From Candidatus Pacearchaeota archaeon (GTDB lineage: Archaea > Nanobdellota > Nanobdellia > Pacearchaeales > GW2011-AR1): 64,000 nucleotides of DNA. Where the stretch lies: assembly GCA_018221285.1 (NCBI GenBank), contig JAAOYJ010000003.1, forward strand, positions 23,030 through 87,029, in the 5' to 3' direction. Under the pieces are notes generated by a model, which saw only the letters and a list, made by a program, of their open reading frames with translations, made no database searches and was not told the DNA's origin. The position numbers were made by a program, and so were the translations under genes. Below are positions 33,301 through 41,354 of this stretch, in pieces (position 1 is the first letter of the stretch; every line of letters begins with the position of its first letter).

Positions 33301-34764
33301 ACAATCAACATCTTGGCATTCTTTTATTTGTATCCCGCTACTCGGACAAATATCAGGTTCTACCTGACACAAATATCTTGGAGTGCAAATACTATTATCT
33401 ACACATCTTCCATATTCACAAACCTTTCCTTCTAAGGAACAATCATAATTCTCTACTTGAGTAATATCTCCTTCACAATAATATTCTCCAACAACATTTA
33501 CCTTAGCACCGTCTCCACAAAAATCTTTTTTTATCCCTCCTCCGCCCGAACTACTACTCCCTGAACTTGAAGAATAAGTAGAACTAGAATAAAAAGAACA
33601 AGAACCAGCCTCATAATAATTCAATCCATCAGGAAAAGCACTAGTTACATCACTATCATTACAAGATCTTATTGTTGTTTGGTTACAATCAATAGTGCAT
33701 CTATCTGCCTCATGTGCTTCACAAATCCCATTTCCACATGAATTTTCTGTACAACATTGAGCACTAGTAGGATCTACACTACAACTTAAATCAACTTCAT
33801 TTCCAGGAGCACAAACGTCAGGATGAACACAAACATTTCCTGAACTTTGACAAAGATTAGTTGCATTTGAAATTACACACTTCCCCCCATCACAAACCTT
33901 TCCTTCAGTTGAACAATCATAAGGATAACTTCCTGAAACCCTCGCATCATCTTCACATTTGAACTCAAATAATTGATTAGTATTTACACAAATATCTGTA
34001 GTACTAGTCCCCTCAAAATTAATAACGTCTCCTTTAACGTCATAATTCAATCCACCATCACTATCATTACACCATTCTTCTGCAGAAGGACCATACAACT
34101 CCTGAACTTCTTGTGCACTTAATGCCTTATTATAAACTCTTAAATCATCTATTCTTCCATTAAAAAAGTATTTTGACTGAAAAGGCTCTCTTCCAATAGC
34201 AGAGGATCCAGTAGTAGGAGCCAAGGATTTACTTGTACCCATGGCCCTATCTAATTCTCCATTAACATAAGTTTTGATAGAATTTGATGACTTATCATAA
34301 ACTCCAACAACATGGTACCAGTTATTAGTCTGCAAGGATGTTCCTCCAGACACCCACCTAATTAAACCAATATTATTGTTTTCGTCTCTTATCTCAAACT
34401 CTAATTTATTATTTGTGAACATACCCAACTTAAATCCTCCGGCTCTTCCATCCTGTGTTCCAAATATTTTTTGATCTTTTCCACCAGAAGTTAAGTAAAT
34501 CCATGCTGCAACAGTAACTCCATCAACCAATTCATTTAACGAAGGATCCACTGCAATCCCAACAAATCCATTACCATTAAAATTCATTCCATTACCAAAT
34601 TTACCATCGACAAATGTTGCACCATAAATATCTCCATCATTACTCCCGGCAGAATCTTTCACATTCCCTTCAAATTCATAATGGGCAACCAAATTATCCT
34701 CTGCAACAACCCCACTAACCAATAAAATAAACATCAACCCGAATATCAAAAAACTTCTTCTCAT
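30337..34764 (-). CDS. Giant secreted LamG-type, cysteine-rich surface protein
   Basis: About 1475 residues. Signal peptide MRRSFLIFGLMFILLVSGVV, then an N-terminal LamG/concanavalin-like domain (NLVAHYEFEGNVKDSAG ... FFNGRIDDLRVYNKALSAQE). Next come long Cys-rich segments of EGF/TSP-like spacing, a Ser/Gly linker and several beta domains with Asp/Glu-rich loops. A C-terminal module with DDDIVFRD and CEGCDYVTLD is shared with the protein at 10010-11776. The last region is again Cys-rich. No clear C-terminal anchor is visible. The ATG at 34764 fits a TATA box at 34783-34795. Likely a cell-surface adhesin or binding protein. Confidence 0.75.
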   Translation of the reverse strand: MRRSFLIFGLMFILLVSGVVAEDNLVAHYEFEGNVKDSAGSNDGDIYGATFVDGKFGNGMNFNGNGFVGIAVDPSLNELVDGVTVAAWIYLTSGGKDQKIFGTQDGRAGGFKLGMFTNNKLEFEIRDENNNIGLIRWVSGGTSLQTNNWYHVVGVYDKSSNSIKTYVNGELDRAMGTSKSLAPTTGSSAIGREPFQSKYFFNGRIDDLRVYNKALSAQEVQELYGPSAEEWCNDSDGGLNYDVKGDVINFEGTSTTDICVNTNQLFEFKCEDDARVSGSYPYDCSTEGKVCDGGKCVISNATNLCQSSGNVCVHPDVCAPGNEVDLSCSVDPTSAQCCTENSCGNGICEAHEADRCTIDCNQTTIRSCNDSDVTSAFPDGLNYYEAGSCSFYSSSTYSSSSGSSSSGGGGIKKDFCGDGAKVNVVGEYYCEGDITQVENYDCSLEGKVCEYGRCVDNSICTPRYLCQVEPDICPSSGIQIKECQDVDCNSGDYDEEVSCNPGECSGCEFDGACIPYGFRVQLREDETGGNALLDMYCEINGELEEQKKADSRGNSATCQNNYECESNVCSSGECIEIKNVLDETSAFRRNLFQFLCKVFNPFSDEGYNECLFKFLGDDDERSFEIVDLDNFGGIINAGEEFMVEIETSESDGTYPEPSEGFNVQVYISSRIPGEPTVFGGNAEYIGEGRWRIEGNYPEEAGIYDFQVALYCARDDAICTMIYGSGAQEELSLAIEVLVSSEGESFGLFTSSSKIYLGDSINNVRQTLTDNDLPSLLKDGENIELDGQYVDYIQTINIGSGAEFVYAQAPTSDDDPAFTIAMSTFVSEPVYTSQITFDRATDFTSFDLIGNPITLFGKEYAVGAGTTSSKLYLYESFETVKLSVGGTDPASKTVIINSISYTIEILGSSDTSAIIKVTNSIGASQSKEISEGSYENVQGIEIAVNWADEDTATNRLTAEITVGANKILLQNGNKVKIGSDEDSIDGTLVRFNGGVDSLTGFYIDVVAEDSDVDVILVGEAFVDPVFGTFGIDFSSVYYNNNRELIKIDSSGDNTATLEMTTHTGDLESITWYNADATPARLADGRIDDIIHVIEGEKINVSQYVVVGNEDEGFLLEFYQFSNDSDSTDDDIVFRDVFNKEDTYEVITGGVNKEGFGEMVVGGKVYNVRYHDESCEGCDYVTLDYPDSGVGEAIIYPSIQTSKGARVAFYEPLTIDLVNWDDNGNDLATLKFPDGGGYMDVPIPSPASGVSVTANVGPLRYSIMNGGENNPTRIYLLDVSGLAIELPAMVIFEEQDDRGNYEALIVKMEGEGNSIDGVGVKDVETTWREDNVFDNIQVESNDDLYKDVDYWGTIVTTDKSDSDQYGAEISYPGEQVYAEVYLSTRTNIGSYLELGCCYDNNEGDCIKSAPKNICEDDNGVWTEDVGCSVSYCKKGCCVLGDGAQFVTEKRCERLSLVYGLEENFRSEITTEIGCLAL

Positions 34765-34808
34765 ATTATTAGGAACAAAAGTCCATTTAAATAAATTTCT
34801 ACACAAAC

Positions 34809-34818
34809 CTATTTATAG
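34809..34818 (+). promoter_or_regulatory. TATA box of the Hef operon
   Basis: CTATTTATAG is centred about 25 nt before the ATG at 34839, the spacing for leaderless transcription of the helicase gene. Confidence 0.45.
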
Positions 34819-34838
34819 CCATTCTCTTTTTCCAAATC

Positions 34839-36392
34839 ATGCCTGATAAATTTCTACAAAATATAAAACCAAGAGAATATCAACAAAAGATTTTCGAAAG
34901 TTGTATTAAAAATAACTGCTTGGTTGTGCTTCCAACAGGATTAGGTAAAACATTAATCGCATTAATGCTAACCATCGAAAGAATGAAACAACATCTTGGA
35001 GAAAAAGTCGTTATGTTAGCTCCTACAAAACCCTTGGCAGAACAACACCTAAACTATTTTAAAAAATATCTTCCTGAACTCTTCGCTGACATGCAGTTAT
35101 TCACTGGTATGGTCAAGGCAGAAAAGCGGCAAGAGATCTGGAAAACCGCTGACATAATTTTCTCAACTCCGCAGTGCGTTGCAAATGACCTCAAAAAGAA
35201 TCTCTACTCTCTAGAAAATGTCTGCCTATTAATAGAAGATGAAGCGCACAGATGCGTTAAAAATTATGATTATAATTTCATAGCAAAAAAATACCAATCA
35301 CAGGCCGCCAATCCAAGAATATTAGGGCTTACAGCCTCTCCAGGAAGTGATGAAAAAAGAATCAAACAAATTTGTAGAAACCTTTTCATAAAAGATGTTG
35401 AATTGAGGACAAGGGAAAGCGACGACGTGAAAGACTATCTCCAAGAGTTAGAATTCGAAAAAATCGTTGTAGACTTTCCTCCAGAATTTGAAGAGATACG
35501 ACAAGTACTCAAAAAATTATTCGATGGCTATGTTGAAGAATTAAAACGTAGAAGAGTTCTCTACACTTACCCTTCTAAAACCGGATTAATACTTCTTCAA
35601 AAAAAGATGGGCGCAACTCTTGCAAGAGGTGGAAAGAATTTCAATTATATGTTAGGTTTAAGTGCCTGCGCACAAGCTATTAAACTTCAACACGCGCTTG
35701 AACTTTTGGAAACCCAAACCCTAACAAGTTTTAACAAGTATCTAAAAAACTTATTTAACCAAGCAGCAAAAAAGCAAAGCAAAGGAGTTGTCAAACTTGT
35801 TGCAAAACCAGAATTCAATTTTATCTACACCTCTACAAACGAACTCCTTGCTAAAGAAGTTGAACATCCAAAACTTGAGAGGTTGATTGAAATAATAAAA
35901 GATGAAAAAAGGAAAAATGATAATGTTAAAATGATTGTTTTTACACAATTCAGAGATACAGCGACGACAATTCATAAAAAACTTAAAGAACTAAAAAATA
36001 TAAAATCAAAGGTTTTTGTGGGGCAAGCAAAAAAAGCAGACACCGGGCTAAGCCAAAAAGAACAAAAGAAAATTCTACAGGAATTCTCAGACGGAGAAAT
36101 CGACATAATCCTTTCAACTTCAATAGGAGAAGAAGGACTAGATATCCCAGAAGTAAATTCTGTAATCTTCTACGAGCCAATTCCATCAGCAATAAGATCT
36201 ATTCAAAGAGCTGGAAGAACTGCAAGATTAATGAAAGGTAAACTCATAATTCTTATAACTAAAAAAACACGTGACGAAACATTTTTCTATGTCTCAAAAG
36301 CAAGAGAAAAAAGCATGCACAAAGCAATAGGTTCAATCAAGGATGAACTCACAAGAAATAATCTGTTGGAATTCCAGGATGAATTAAAATGA
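34839..36392 (+). CDS. hef: Hef-type DEAH helicase (helicase half only)
   Basis: 517 residues. Motifs of the Hef/Mph1/FANCM helicases: Q-like REYQQKIFE, Walker A LPTGLGKTLIAL, motif Ib, motif II IEDEAHRC, TASPG motif III, and C-terminal TSIGEEGLDIPEVN and QRAGRTAR. The Hef-specific insertion lies between the two RecA domains (FDGYVEELKRRRVLYTYPS onward). Euryarchaeal Hef carries a C-terminal XPF-type nuclease in the same chain; here the protein ends after the helicase. The nuclease is a separate gene 400 bp downstream. Hef acts on stalled forks. Confidence 0.9.
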   Translation: MPDKFLQNIKPREYQQKIFESCIKNNCLVVLPTGLGKTLIALMLTIERMKQHLGEKVVMLAPTKPLAEQHLNYFKKYLPELFADMQLFTGMVKAEKRQEIWKTADIIFSTPQCVANDLKKNLYSLENVCLLIEDEAHRCVKNYDYNFIAKKYQSQAANPRILGLTASPGSDEKRIKQICRNLFIKDVELRTRESDDVKDYLQELEFEKIVVDFPPEFEEIRQVLKKLFDGYVEELKRRRVLYTYPSKTGLILLQKKMGATLARGGKNFNYMLGLSACAQAIKLQHALELLETQTLTSFNKYLKNLFNQAAKKQSKGVVKLVAKPEFNFIYTSTNELLAKEVEHPKLERLIEIIKDEKRKNDNVKMIVFTQFRDTATTIHKKLKELKNIKSKVFVGQAKKADTGLSQKEQKKILQEFSDGEIDIILSTSIGEEGLDIPEVNSVIFYEPIPSAIRSIQRAGRTARLMKGKLIILITKKTRDETFFYVSKAREKSMHKAIGSIKDELTRNNLLEFQDELK

Positions 36393-36799
36393 ATGTATGG
36401 GGGATGAAAGACGTAGCATTATTTGATCCTTGGACATTCATCCACATTCTCGGAGGAATCGTATTGGGAACTATTTTATTTTCAATATTAAAAAATCATG
36501 AAAAAACAGATAGAATAAAGATAAGTATATTAGTTATTTTAATTATGGCATATTCCTGGGAAGCCACTGAAATGCTTATAGAAATTGGTTTTCTTGGAGA
36601 AACATTAAAACATTGGTTTTGGGGAGTTGAATATCTTCCTAATAGAATCATAATTGATCCTTTAGCAACTATGGGAGGATTTTTCTTATTCTTAAAAAAA
36701 CCAAATTTAGGAAAGATTTCTTTATTTCTTTATCTAATATGGTGGATAGTACATATTTTTATATTCCCAAATGCAGTTTATCTACAACAAATAATTTAA
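36389..36799 (+). CDS. Small polytopic membrane protein between the Hef halves
   Basis: 136 residues with about four membrane helices. Conserved-looking polar motifs: DPWTFIHILGGIVLG, YSWEATEMLIEIG and NRIIIDPLATMGGFFL. This H ... WE..E ... ND pattern recalls VanZ/DUF2238-like membrane proteins, but I would not assign it. The ATG overlaps the helicase stop (ATGA) and its stop is 1 nt from the nuclease ATG, so the three genes form one coupled operon. Why a membrane protein sits between the helicase and nuclease is unclear. Confidence 0.6.
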   Translation: MNVWGMKDVALFDPWTFIHILGGIVLGTILFSILKNHEKTDRIKISILVILIMAYSWEATEMLIEIGFLGETLKHWFWGVEYLPNRIIIDPLATMGGFFLFLKKPNLGKISLFLYLIWWIVHIFIFPNAVYLQQII

Positions 36800-36800
36800 A

Positions 36801-37565
36801 ATGACTCTCCTACATGACATCTTCCAAAAGAAACAATCAAAACCCAAAAAAGATATTCCAAAACAAAAAATCATCGTCGACTATCGAGAGAAAAGCTGTT
36901 TAGTTCCATCAGAACTAGTCAGCCTCGGATTTGAAGTTGAATTTAAAGAACTAAAAGTTGGAGATTATATTGTCAAAGAAACTGCAATTGAAAGAAAAAC
37001 TGTCTCCGATTTTATCTCATCCATGATAAACAAACGTCTTCTAAACCAACTTGAAGAACTTCAACAATATGAAAATCGATTATTAATCATCGAGGGAATT
37101 GCTGAACAAGATTTATACAATGATAACCAAAAAATGATTTCGCGAGACTATCTAATGTCTGTGCCGAAGGCGCTGACGGGTGGGAGGGCACGGGCCCCGA
37201 GCGAAAATGGCAATGGTGTAAACGCAAATGCAATAAGAGGTTTTCTATTATCAATACTTCTCAAACACAAAGTCCCAATCATATTCACAAAAGATTACAA
37301 AGATACTGCAAAGTTTATCTCAATACTTTCAAAAAAACAAGATAAAGAAGTTTCACTAAATGCGAAAAAGAAATCTCTAAATAAAAAAGAGCAACTCCAA
37401 TTCATCATCGAAGGTTTTCCAGGAATCGGCCCAACAACTGCAAAAAAACTTTTAGAAGAATTCAAATCAATCAAAAACATAACCAACGCCTCCGAAGAAG
37501 ATTTAACAAAAGTTCTTGGAAAAAAAGCAGAGATAATCAAAAGGTTAGTTGAAGAGAAATACTAA
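36801..37565 (+). CDS. XPF/ERCC4-family nuclease (Hef nuclease half) with element-encoded insertion
   Basis: 254 residues. The ERCC4 nuclease core runs from IIVDYREKSCLVP to VGDYIVKETAIERKTVSDF (the GDx(n)ERKxxxD catalytic motif), then NANAIRGFLLSILLKH. Two C-terminal helix-hairpin-helix motifs bind DNA (EGFPGIGPTTAKKLLEEF, ASEEDLTKVLGKKAEIIKRL). Between DLYND and NANAIRG there are about 30 residues not expected in the family. They include SVPKALTGGRARAPS, encoded by the GC-rich element at 37137-37207. The nuclease would cleave branched DNA with the helicase encoded upstream. Confidence 0.88.
   Translation: MTLLHDIFQKKQSKPKKDIPKQKIIVDYREKSCLVPSELVSLGFEVEFKELKVGDYIVKETAIERKTVSDFISSMINKRLLNQLEELQQYENRLLIIEGIAEQDLYNDNQKMISRDYLMSVPKALTGGRARAPSENGNGVNANAIRGFLLSILLKHKVPIIFTKDYKDTAKFISILSKKQDKEVSLNAKKKSLNKKEQLQFIIEGFPGIGPTTAKKLLEEFKSIKNITNASEEDLTKVLGKKAEIIKRLVEEKY
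37137..37207 (+). repeat. GC-rich hairpin plus G-quadruplex element, copy B, inside a coding gene
   Basis: This 71-nt stretch aligns without gaps to 47034-47104 with 60 of 71 identical bases by my count. It holds the hairpin GTGCC-GAA-GGCGC (37161-37173, one T-G wobble) and then GGGTGGGAGGGCACGGG (37178-37194). It lies exactly in codon phase in the nuclease gene and adds ISRDYLMSVPKALTGG plus RARAPSEN without a stop. Confidence 0.8.
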
Positions 37566-37601
37566 CCTATATACTACAATATATACTTTACAACATATAT
37601 A

Positions 37602-38402
37602 TTAAATCAACTCAGACAAAATCTTAGCGCCCAAATTCACAGTTTTCCCACCTTCATCTTTATCAGGATTTATTTCAACAATATCTACCGCCTTCAAAGT
37701 TTTAATTTTATTTATCCTTTGAATCAAATAAATTAATTGCCTGCTAGATAATCCTCCTGAAACAGGATACCCTGTGGCCGGAGCAAAGGCCGGATCAACC
37801 ACATCTATATCTATGGAAACATAGAGCTCTTTACCCAACGCAAACTCCATAATTGTATCACAAGTGTCCTGATAATTATTTTCAAACCTATTCAACGAAA
37901 TCGTTCTAATTCCTTTTTCTTTTATAAAATTCAACTCTTCTTTCCATGAATTTCTTAAACCGACAATCAAAACATTTTTGGGAGGAAAACCATCTTCTAT
38001 TAACTTGCTTAACCATTCCTCATGCGTCGGCTCTTTCATCGGTTTCATACAATCTGGATGAGCATCAAATACAATCAAACAAGGTTCTTTCCCTTTATTC
38101 TGAACACTATCAAAAAAAGCACGTGTCAAAGAATAACTAATAGAATGGTCTCCCCCCAAGAAAACCACGCGAGGCTTCTCCTCAAAAGCCTCAAACGCAT
38201 TTTTATAAATTAATTTATTTGCTTCTTCAAGATTACTATTATCAACATGAATCTCTTCTAAATCCAATTTATCAACATCAATAATTTTTCCCCCCTCATT
38301 TGTATGGATTGTTCTAAGAACTTTCAAGAGCTCATTTCCTGCATTCTCACACCCAAGTGTTTTGCCTAAGCCATTGATGCATGGCACTTTTACTATAAAC
38401 AT
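37602..38402 (-). CDS. Arginase/agmatinase (ureohydrolase) family protein
   Basis: About 266 residues. Manganese-site motifs: FLGGDHSISYSL, VFDAHPDCM and YVSIDIDVVDPAFAPATGYP, and the late EINPDKDEGGKTV. Family enzymes hydrolyse arginine, agmatine or related guanidino compounds; substrate is not determinable from these motifs. I chose the ATG at 38402 (MFIVKVPC). An upstream in-frame ATG at 38447 adds 15 unusual residues. Downstream of the Hef operon, opposite strand. Confidence 0.85.
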   Translation of the reverse strand: MFIVKVPCINGLGKTLGCENAGNELLKVLRTIHTNEGGKIIDVDKLDLEEIHVDNSNLEEANKLIYKNAFEAFEEKPRVVFLGGDHSISYSLTRAFFDSVQNKGKEPCLIVFDAHPDCMKPMKEPTHEEWLSKLIEDGFPPKNVLIVGLRNSWKEELNFIKEKGIRTISLNRFENNYQDTCDTIMEFALGKELYVSIDIDVVDPAFAPATGYPVSGGLSSRQLIYLIQRINKIKTLKAVDIVEINPDKDEGGKTVNLGAKILSELI

Positions 38403-38530
38403 TTTATCTTTCCCAGACCATTGTGTTGTTTTTCGTAAGAAAAACAATGCAGTGGAAATCTTTGATTTGCTCTAATCCCTGGAACCTTTATTACTTGCAT
38501 AGAAAAAAGATAGGACATGGGTTTTTAAGA

Positions 38531-39739
38531 TTAATCCTCTGGAACAAGAGCAAAAAAACTATACTTCTCTCCAACCTTCTTCGCCAACTCCTTAACATCT
38601 TCTAATTTAACAGCCTTAATATTTTTTTCAAACTCATAATACTCTTTAGCATCCCCATCAATTTCATGAAAGAGAAGCCTGACCATTTGATTCTGAGAAT
38701 CTTCCATTCCGATCTTATATTGTCCAACCATCTGTTTCTTAATTTGATCCAATTCTTCTTCATCCAATCCATCTGCTACCTTTTCAAATTCCTTAAGGAT
38801 TAGTTCTTTAACCTTTTCAACATTCTCCTTCATTGTCCCCACATAAACAAAATTATATCCAAAATCCTTAGTTATATCCGAACCTCCACTGACAGCATAG
38901 GCTAAATTCCTTTTTTCTCTTATTTCGGCGAACAACCTCGAAGACAATCCTTCTGCCATTAAAGGGCTAAGAATGCTCGCAGGATAAGATTTTTTATCTC
39001 CTGCCAAAGGAACATGATATGCAAAAACTAAATTCGCTTGGTCCAATCCTTTTCTCTTTTCTATTTTAGTTTCATTCTTTAAATCAAATTTTTGTGTAGG
39101 AACCAATCCTTTTTTATCTCCAAAATTCTTCTCCACAAATTTAACAACTTCTTCAAAATCCACATCACCAATAACACATAAAATCATATTATTCGGATGA
39201 TAAATTTCTTCAAACTTTGCAACCATTTTTTTCCTATCAATAGCTTTCATTGTCTCATGAGTTCCTATTAAATCTACGCTTAAGGCTCCATCATAAAGTG
39301 CTTTTTGGATTTCATCAAAAACATGTATATTCGGCCTATCCCTCCTCATCTTAATCTCTTCAAAAATAACTTTTCTCTCTTTCTCTAATTCTTTCTCATC
39401 AAACAAGGGGTTTTTAATCATATCTCCCAAAACATCTAAAGCAACTCCTAATTGTTCTGAAGGCATTTTACACCAATAAGCAGTAATTAAATCACTTGTG
39501 AATCCATTTAAAACTCCTCCATTTTTCTCAATCTCTCCTGTAAGTTGTTTTGAATTTCTCGTCGGAGTTCCTTTGTAAAGCATATGCTCTATAAAATGAG
39601 AAATACCCTTCTCTTCCATGCTCTCATTAATCCCTCCTGCACGCACAGCAAACGCCACACTCACCACAGGAACATCTCTTTTCTCAAAAATAATTGTCAT
39701 TCCATTACTAAGAACTTTTCTCTTAAAATCAAATTTCAT
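38531..39739 (-). CDS. M16-family zinc peptidase
   Basis: 402 residues. The inverted zinc motif HxxEH is present as ISHFIEHMLYKGTPTRNS (about residue 46), with the distal EEIKMRRDRPN glutamate about 75 residues later. The second, inactive M16 domain follows (GLSSRLFAEIREKRNLAYAV). Length and both half-domains match mitochondrial-processing-peptidase/PqqL-type M16B enzymes. Family members cleave peptides. M16 is far more common in bacteria than in archaea, so acquisition by transfer is possible. Confidence 0.88.
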   Translation of the reverse strand: MKFDFKRKVLSNGMTIIFEKRDVPVVSVAFAVRAGGINESMEEKGISHFIEHMLYKGTPTRNSKQLTGEIEKNGGVLNGFTSDLITAYWCKMPSEQLGVALDVLGDMIKNPLFDEKELEKERKVIFEEIKMRRDRPNIHVFDEIQKALYDGALSVDLIGTHETMKAIDRKKMVAKFEEIYHPNNMILCVIGDVDFEEVVKFVEKNFGDKKGLVPTQKFDLKNETKIEKRKGLDQANLVFAYHVPLAGDKKSYPASILSPLMAEGLSSRLFAEIREKRNLAYAVSGGSDITKDFGYNFVYVGTMKENVEKVKELILKEFEKVADGLDEEELDQIKKQMVGQYKIGMEDSQNQMVRLLFHEIDGDAKEYYEFEKNIKAVKLEDVKELAKKVGEKYSFFALVPED

Positions 39740-39773
39740 AAACTAAAAGAATTATCTGAGTATATAAAATTAA

Positions 39774-39977
39774 TTATCCAGAAAACAAAGAATACATTCC
39801 ATATCCCACTGCAATAATTACCACTGCTACAATTAACCAAAACCACCATCTCTTATAGAATGGTTTCCCTTCAAGCGGAGATGTTGGCGGGCTTGCCGCA
39901 GGAGTAGCTACAGGTTGCACTGGTGTAGCAGCCGCAGGCGCTACAAGTGGTGCTGTGGGTTGAACTTGTTGTGCCAT
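39774..39977 (-). CDS. Pro/Ala-rich small membrane protein
   Basis: 67 residues: a Pro/Ala/Val/Thr-rich head (about 40 residues), KPFYKRWWFW, then one membrane helix to the C-terminus. Strong Shine-Dalgarno AAAGGAGG lies 8 nt before the ATG, unlike the leaderless genes around it. The layout matches the 53-residue protein at 9847-10008. Function unknown. Confidence 0.6.
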   Translation of the reverse strand: MAQQVQPTAPLVAPAAATPVQPVATPAASPPTSPLEGKPFYKRWWFWLIVAVVIIAVGYGMYSLFSG

Positions 39978-40083
39978 ATCATTAACCTCCTTTAGTTACC
40001 TAACAAACAAACTCTCTTTTATAAATATTTATCTTTTACAGAAACAGATATATCGTTAGGTAAAATGACTGTGTCGATTTTGA

Positions 40084-40923
40084 CTAGGTGGATGCTTGTC
40101 TGAAAGATAAGTATCTCTCACTACCCAATTCAAAATCATCCAACATATCAAAATTCTCCTCGATGAAATTAACAATCCAATTTCTCTTTACCTTGAACTT
40201 AGTTCTCTTAACCAAACTCCTCGTCGCAAAACTCACAACAACCAGATCAACAAGTGGAACAAGTTCTCTAAGCAACTCTTTAGAATAATTTCTCCTTAAC
40301 ATTTCCAATGAATCCAACGTCTTAAACAAAAATATGACTTTAGCTCCTTTTACTTGTTTAACATATTTCTTAATTTTAACAATTTCAAATAAACTCTCAT
40401 GAATAGCTTTACCATTAATCTTTTCTTGTTTGAAATGATAATTCATCAGATCAACTAACTGCTTCATAGCTTCAATACCAATATAAGAAAAATTCTTTAC
40501 AACATTTCCAAGATACTTATAACTAAATCCATTAACACCCGCACCTAAATCAAAAATAGTAACACTTTTCTTAAAATCCTTAAGCAACTTACTATAAAGT
40601 TCTTCATAATAAGGAAGTCTCTCCTTCGTCGACAAATGCTTCTTCAAAATCCATTCGTTCGAATTAAATTTTGGATTTAACTTCGGACGACGTAAAATCC
40701 TTTTAGATTTTGCATCTTCATCCCTATCTTTGATATTCAAAATCTTCTGACTTGTAAAAACACTAAAAACCTTTCTCAACAAATCACGAGTTAACTTAAC
40801 TTTCTCTTCATCGCCATATTGATCTTTATCAAACTTTTCAAAAGCCAATTCAACATCTTTCTTAGGCAACTGAGAGAATTCTTTCTTTTGAGTTATCTTT
40901 TGGAAGAGTTCGGCATGATTCAT
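40084..40923 (-). CDS. FmrO/ArmA-family 16S rRNA methyltransferase homologue
   Basis: 279 residues. Region by region it follows the aminoglycoside-resistance 16S rRNA m7G1405 methyltransferases: LKKHLSTKERLPYYEELY, SAM-binding VTIFDLGAGVNGFS, IFLFKTLDSLEMLRRNYSKE, VVSFATRSLVKRT, NWIVNFIEENF and the final LGSERYLSFR. The N-terminal 90 residues are helical as in that family. Whether it methylates the same base, or protects this archaeon from anything, is not known. The gene stands alone between two unrelated genes. Confidence 0.78.
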   Translation of the reverse strand: MNHAELFQKITQKKEFSQLPKKDVELAFEKFDKDQYGDEEKVKLTRDLLRKVFSVFTSQKILNIKDRDEDAKSKRILRRPKLNPKFNSNEWILKKHLSTKERLPYYEELYSKLLKDFKKSVTIFDLGAGVNGFSYKYLGNVVKNFSYIGIEAMKQLVDLMNYHFKQEKINGKAIHESLFEIVKIKKYVKQVKGAKVIFLFKTLDSLEMLRRNYSKELLRELVPLVDLVVVSFATRSLVKRTKFKVKRNWIVNFIEENFDMLDDFELGSERYLSFRQAST

Positions 40924-40960
40924 GATTTAGAAAAATGGAAAGGGCTTTTAAGATATTCTA

Positions 40961-41293
40961 TTAAACAAAAGAACTTTCAATAGTATCCTTTAGTCTTCTT
41001 AATAAAAATCTTTCAGGATTATCAACTAATCTCTCTTCACAAACTATTGATTTTAACTCATCCAAAATATCTTCCGTGAGGTCATTCTTATAAGCCTTCA
41101 ATGAAGCTTCTTTAAACCAACGATAATGGACACTATCACTCTCAATTCCATGCATAATTGCTAAATCCAGATCTAAAATTGGGAGCCTTGCCATATAAGC
41201 TAAATAATCTTTACCATCTTTCTTAAAATTAATCGGATCCCATATGCTAAACCCTTCCCTGGTTTTAATATCTAGATAGTCTAATACATTCAT
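40961..41293 (-). CDS. Hypothetical protein, 110 aa
   Basis: A soluble protein (MNVLDYLDIKTREGFSIWDP start) with a helical C-terminal half. No family recognised. It lies upstream of the rRNA methyltransferase-like gene on the same strand with a 37-nt gap and could be cotranscribed. Confidence 0.55.
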   Translation of the reverse strand: MNVLDYLDIKTREGFSIWDPINFKKDGKDYLAYMARLPILDLDLAIMHGIESDSVHYRWFKEASLKAYKNDLTEDILDELKSIVCEERLVDNPERFLLRRLKDTIESSFV

Positions 41294-41354
41294 TATCTAA
41301 AGCATCATAACTATTTTAAAAACATTTATAGCATACAAAGCATATATTAAAAAC

